16,040 nt of DNA, taken from Desulfuromusa sp. (GTDB taxonomy: Bacteria; Desulfobacterota; Desulfuromonadia; Desulfuromonadales; Geopsychrobacteraceae). Each line of letters opens with the position of its first letter. The first letter of the stretch is position 1. The stretch spans positions 1 through 16,040 of the forward strand of contig JAGGWI010000018.1 in NCBI GenBank assembly GCA_021157505.1. Direction: 5' to 3'. A program made the translations under genes and the position numbers. The notes beneath the pieces were generated by a model. The model worked only from the letters and a program-made list of their open reading frames with translations. It was not told the DNA's origin and ran no database searches. Shown piece after piece: positions 14,294 to 16,040 of the stretch.

Positions 14294-15250
14294 ATGAAAA
14301 TTATCGTTCTGGACGGCTACACTCTCAACCCGGGGGATCTCGATTGGGCACCGTTAAAAGAATTGGGGCCATGTATTATTCATCCCCGTATAGCCGTAGA
14401 ACAGATTGTCGAAAAAGCACATGATGGGGAGATTTTACTCACCAACAAAACTGTTCTCTCTGCTGAGACCTTGGCTCTGTTGCCAAACTTACAATATATC
14501 GGTGTCCTTGCCACCGGGGTTAATGTTGTCGATCTGGAAGCAGCCAAAAAACATAATATTATCGTTACCAATGTTCCCGGCTATAGCACCAATTCAGTTG
14601 CCCAGATGGTATTTGCCCTGCTGCTGGAAATGACCCAGCATGTTGGCCACCATGCCGGAATGGTACGAGATGGGGACTGGGCCACATGCGCCGACTTCAG
14701 CTTCAGGGACCGGCCCTTAATTGAACTCGCCGGAAAAACCCTGGGGGTTGTCGGTTATGGCCAGATTGGTCAACAGGTAGTACAAATCGCCAGAGCTTTC
14801 GGGATGAAGGTGCTGGTGCAGACTGCTCATCCAGAAAAATATCAGCACGAATCAGAACCTGAATTTGTCGATATCGACAGACTATTTTCTGATTCTGATA
14901 TCATCAGTCTCAATTGTCCGCTGACAGAGGCAACCAGGACCATGGTCGATACTGCTCACCTGGCACGGGTCAAACAGGGCGCCCTGCTGATCAATACCGG
15001 ACGGGGCCAGCTCATTAATGAAGAGGCCGTAGCCGTAGCTCTTGAAGAGGGTTATTTAGGGGGCTATGCCACCGATGTTCTCTCTCAGGAACCCCCGAAT
15101 AAAGACAACCCGCTACTTTCTGCACCAAACTGCCTTATCACTCCACATATAGCCTGGGCAACCAATGAAGCTCGGCAACGTCTGCTCGATATTGTGGTAG
15201 CAAATATTGTTGCATTTCAGAATGGTGAGCCACAAAACCGGGTAGCCTGA
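14294..15250 (+). CDS. D-2-hydroxyacid dehydrogenase (glycerate/hydroxypyruvate reductase-like)
   Basis: A 318-residue cytosolic enzyme of the D-isomer-specific 2-hydroxyacid dehydrogenase family, interconverting a 2-keto acid and a D-2-hydroxy acid with NAD(P)H. Rossmann motif GYGQIG is at 154-159; the catalytic triad is Arg237 (NTGRG), Glu266 (SQEPP) and His285 (TPHIAW). Other family blocks are VATG-like LATGVNVVDLEAA (72-84) and VPGYSTNSVAQ (94-104). The overall pattern is closest to glycerate dehydrogenase/hydroxypyruvate reductase, but the substrate is not settled. After the second Rossmann strand the usual acidic residue is replaced (VLVQTAHP), so cofactor preference may not be strictly NAD. 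ATG 14294 is chosen over TTG 14288 because AAGGA (14283-14287) precedes it at proper distance. It follows the GGDEF stop by 2 nt. Confidence 0.92.
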   Translation: MKIIVLDGYTLNPGDLDWAPLKELGPCIIHPRIAVEQIVEKAHDGEILLTNKTVLSAETLALLPNLQYIGVLATGVNVVDLEAAKKHNIIVTNVPGYSTNSVAQMVFALLLEMTQHVGHHAGMVRDGDWATCADFSFRDRPLIELAGKTLGVVGYGQIGQQVVQIARAFGMKVLVQTAHPEKYQHESEPEFVDIDRLFSDSDIISLNCPLTEATRTMVDTAHLARVKQGALLINTGRGQLINEEAVAVALEEGYLGGYATDVLSQEPPNKDNPLLSAPNCLITPHIAWATNEARQRLLDIVVANIVAFQNGEPQNRVA

Positions 15251-15298
15251 TATTTCCAATCTGAATCATTGAAGAGTTAATAAAGGCCAGCCATTCAT

Positions 15299-15781
15299 AT
15301 GTTCACAGTTGGGGTGATTTACCTTGTTATTATCAGTTGTTGTTATATCTTTTTGTGGCCAATTGATCGAGATAAAGTCCTGCAGTCACTTCGATTGTCC
15401 TGGCAGTCATTACTCAAGTTACTGCCGTTACTTGTCGCTATTTTTGGGCTGGTCGGCCTGTTTCAGGAGTTCATTCCCCCAGAGATTGTGGCTCGCCTGC
15501 TGGGGAAATCAAGCGGTTTATTTTCTCTCTTAATCAGCACTTTTGCCGGAGCTATATCCATCGGGCCACCTCTGGCAGCCTATCCTCTGGCTGAAACCCT
15601 GCTCAATGCCGGGGCTTGGCCTCCCGCAATTGCCGCATTTATTTTCAGTTGGATTTCCATCGGCGTTATCACTTTACCTTTTGAGGCGGCAACCTTTGGC
15701 GCACGCTTTGCCCTGCTGCGTAATGGGATCAGCTTTATCGCCGCAATGCTCTGCGGGCTGATTCTCGGATTTTTACTATGA
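15299..15781 (+). CDS. Half-length permease (DUF318/ArsP-like), first of a pair
   Basis: A 160-residue membrane protein with about four or five hydrophobic segments. The stretch FAGAISIGPPLAAYPLAETLLNAGAWPPAIAAF (about 81-113) resembles the GPI/GPPLAA..PLA..L...G motif of DUF318/ArsP-type permeases, but the protein is about half their usual length. The gene overlaps the next by 4 nt (ATGA), and both have a hydrophobic pattern ending in a LLG...GL..L....G block, so the two products probably make one transporter. Start ATG 15299 has only AAAGG (15282-15286) at a long distance; it begins 48 nt after the dehydrogenase stop and may share its transcript. Family membership is moderate and the substrate is unknown. 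Confidence 0.7.
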   Translation: MFTVGVIYLVIISCCYIFLWPIDRDKVLQSLRLSWQSLLKLLPLLVAIFGLVGLFQEFIPPEIVARLLGKSSGLFSLLISTFAGAISIGPPLAAYPLAETLLNAGAWPPAIAAFIFSWISIGVITLPFEAATFGARFALLRNGISFIAAMLCGLILGFLL

Positions 15782-16040
15782 TTCGGGTGCTCCTTCGTGC
15801 GCAGTGGTTACTGGTTACCACAATACTTCTCTACAGTTTGGCCTTTTTGGTCAACCCGGAGCAAGCCAGCCGGGCGCTCACCAGCGCGGCAACAACCTTT
15901 TCATCCGTTCTACCCCTGATTATTGCGGTTTTCTGCCTGGTTGGCTTACTGCATGTCTGGATCAGCCGCGATCGTATCGTCAGCCTGCTGGGACATGAGG
16001 GGGGGCTAAAAAGTCTGGTGATTGCGGCACTATGCGGCAC
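15778..16040 (+). CDS. Half-length permease, second of pair (3' end outside window)
   Basis: ATG 15778 overlaps the stop of the preceding gene in an ATGA, and the frame stays open to the window end (87 complete codons). The product starts MIRVLLRAQWLLVTTILLYSLAFLVNP and has a second hydrophobic helix FSSVLPLIIAVFCLVGLLHVW, then RIVSLLGHEGGLKSLVIAALCGT. The last block parallels VARLLGKSSGLFSLLISTFAGA of the upstream protein, so the two are related halves. Overlapping frames on either strand here look like shadows because this one alone is hydrophobic and translationally coupled. Confidence 0.75.
   Translation, partial: MIRVLLRAQWLLVTTILLYSLAFLVNPEQASRALTSAATTFSSVLPLIIAVFCLVGLLHVWISRDRIVSLLGHEGGLKSLVIAALCG

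Noticed and set aside
1..16040. CRISPR arrays, tRNA or rRNA genes, attachment sites
   Set aside because: I saw no regularly spaced direct repeats, no cloverleaf-like sequence and no rRNA-like stretch; the repeats present are dispersed and inverted.

Overview
The window looks like chromosomal DNA of a Gram-negative, probably anaerobic deltaproteobacterium, with Desulfuromonadales (Geobacter/Pelobacter-like) the best guess. The reasons are a DctPQM TRAP importer, outer-membrane-type lipoprotein signals, a GGDEF protein, a DUF4019 protein and interspersed short repeats of a kind I associate with that group. The assignment is inference; no rRNA or other phylogenetic marker is present beyond the uvrA 3' part.

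Layout from left to right. Bases 1-1881 hold the 3' two thirds of uvrA, followed by a terminator and a small PEGA-domain lipoprotein gene. Bases 2541-5100 form an accessory segment, A/T-rich especially in its ATPase gene: a 165-bp terminal-inverted-repeat element, a NYN-LOTUS putative RNase/RNA-binding gene, a 142-bp remnant of a REP-associated (RAYT) transposase, and an AAA/DUF4143 ATPase that appears to be transcribed without a 5' leader. A strong bidirectional hairpin ends this segment. On the minus strand follows a TRAP importer: dctM and dctQ (2 nt apart), then two abutting short inverted-repeat elements, then two tandem paralogous solute-receptor genes (dctP), each with its own ribosome-binding site and factor-independent terminator.

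From 9761 everything is on the plus strand: a lipoprotein Dsb-type thiol-disulfide protein and a large U32-family protein (13 nt apart), a DUF4019 protein with its own promoter, then a diguanylate cyclase and a D-2-hydroxyacid dehydrogenase (2 nt apart), and finally two overlapping half-length permease genes, the second cut by the window end.

Functional reading: the TRAP genes should import an organic acid using one membrane unit and two alternative periplasmic receptors. The Dsb-like protein and U32 protein are probably co-transcribed but have no obvious common pathway. The diguanylate cyclase and dehydrogenase are tightly linked. The most unusual region is 2541-7266, where two inverted copies of one repeat family bracket the NYN-LOTUS and AAA/DUF4143 genes together with dctMQ. 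Two genes (AAA/DUF4143 and GGDEF) share a promoter layout that places transcription start on the start codon.
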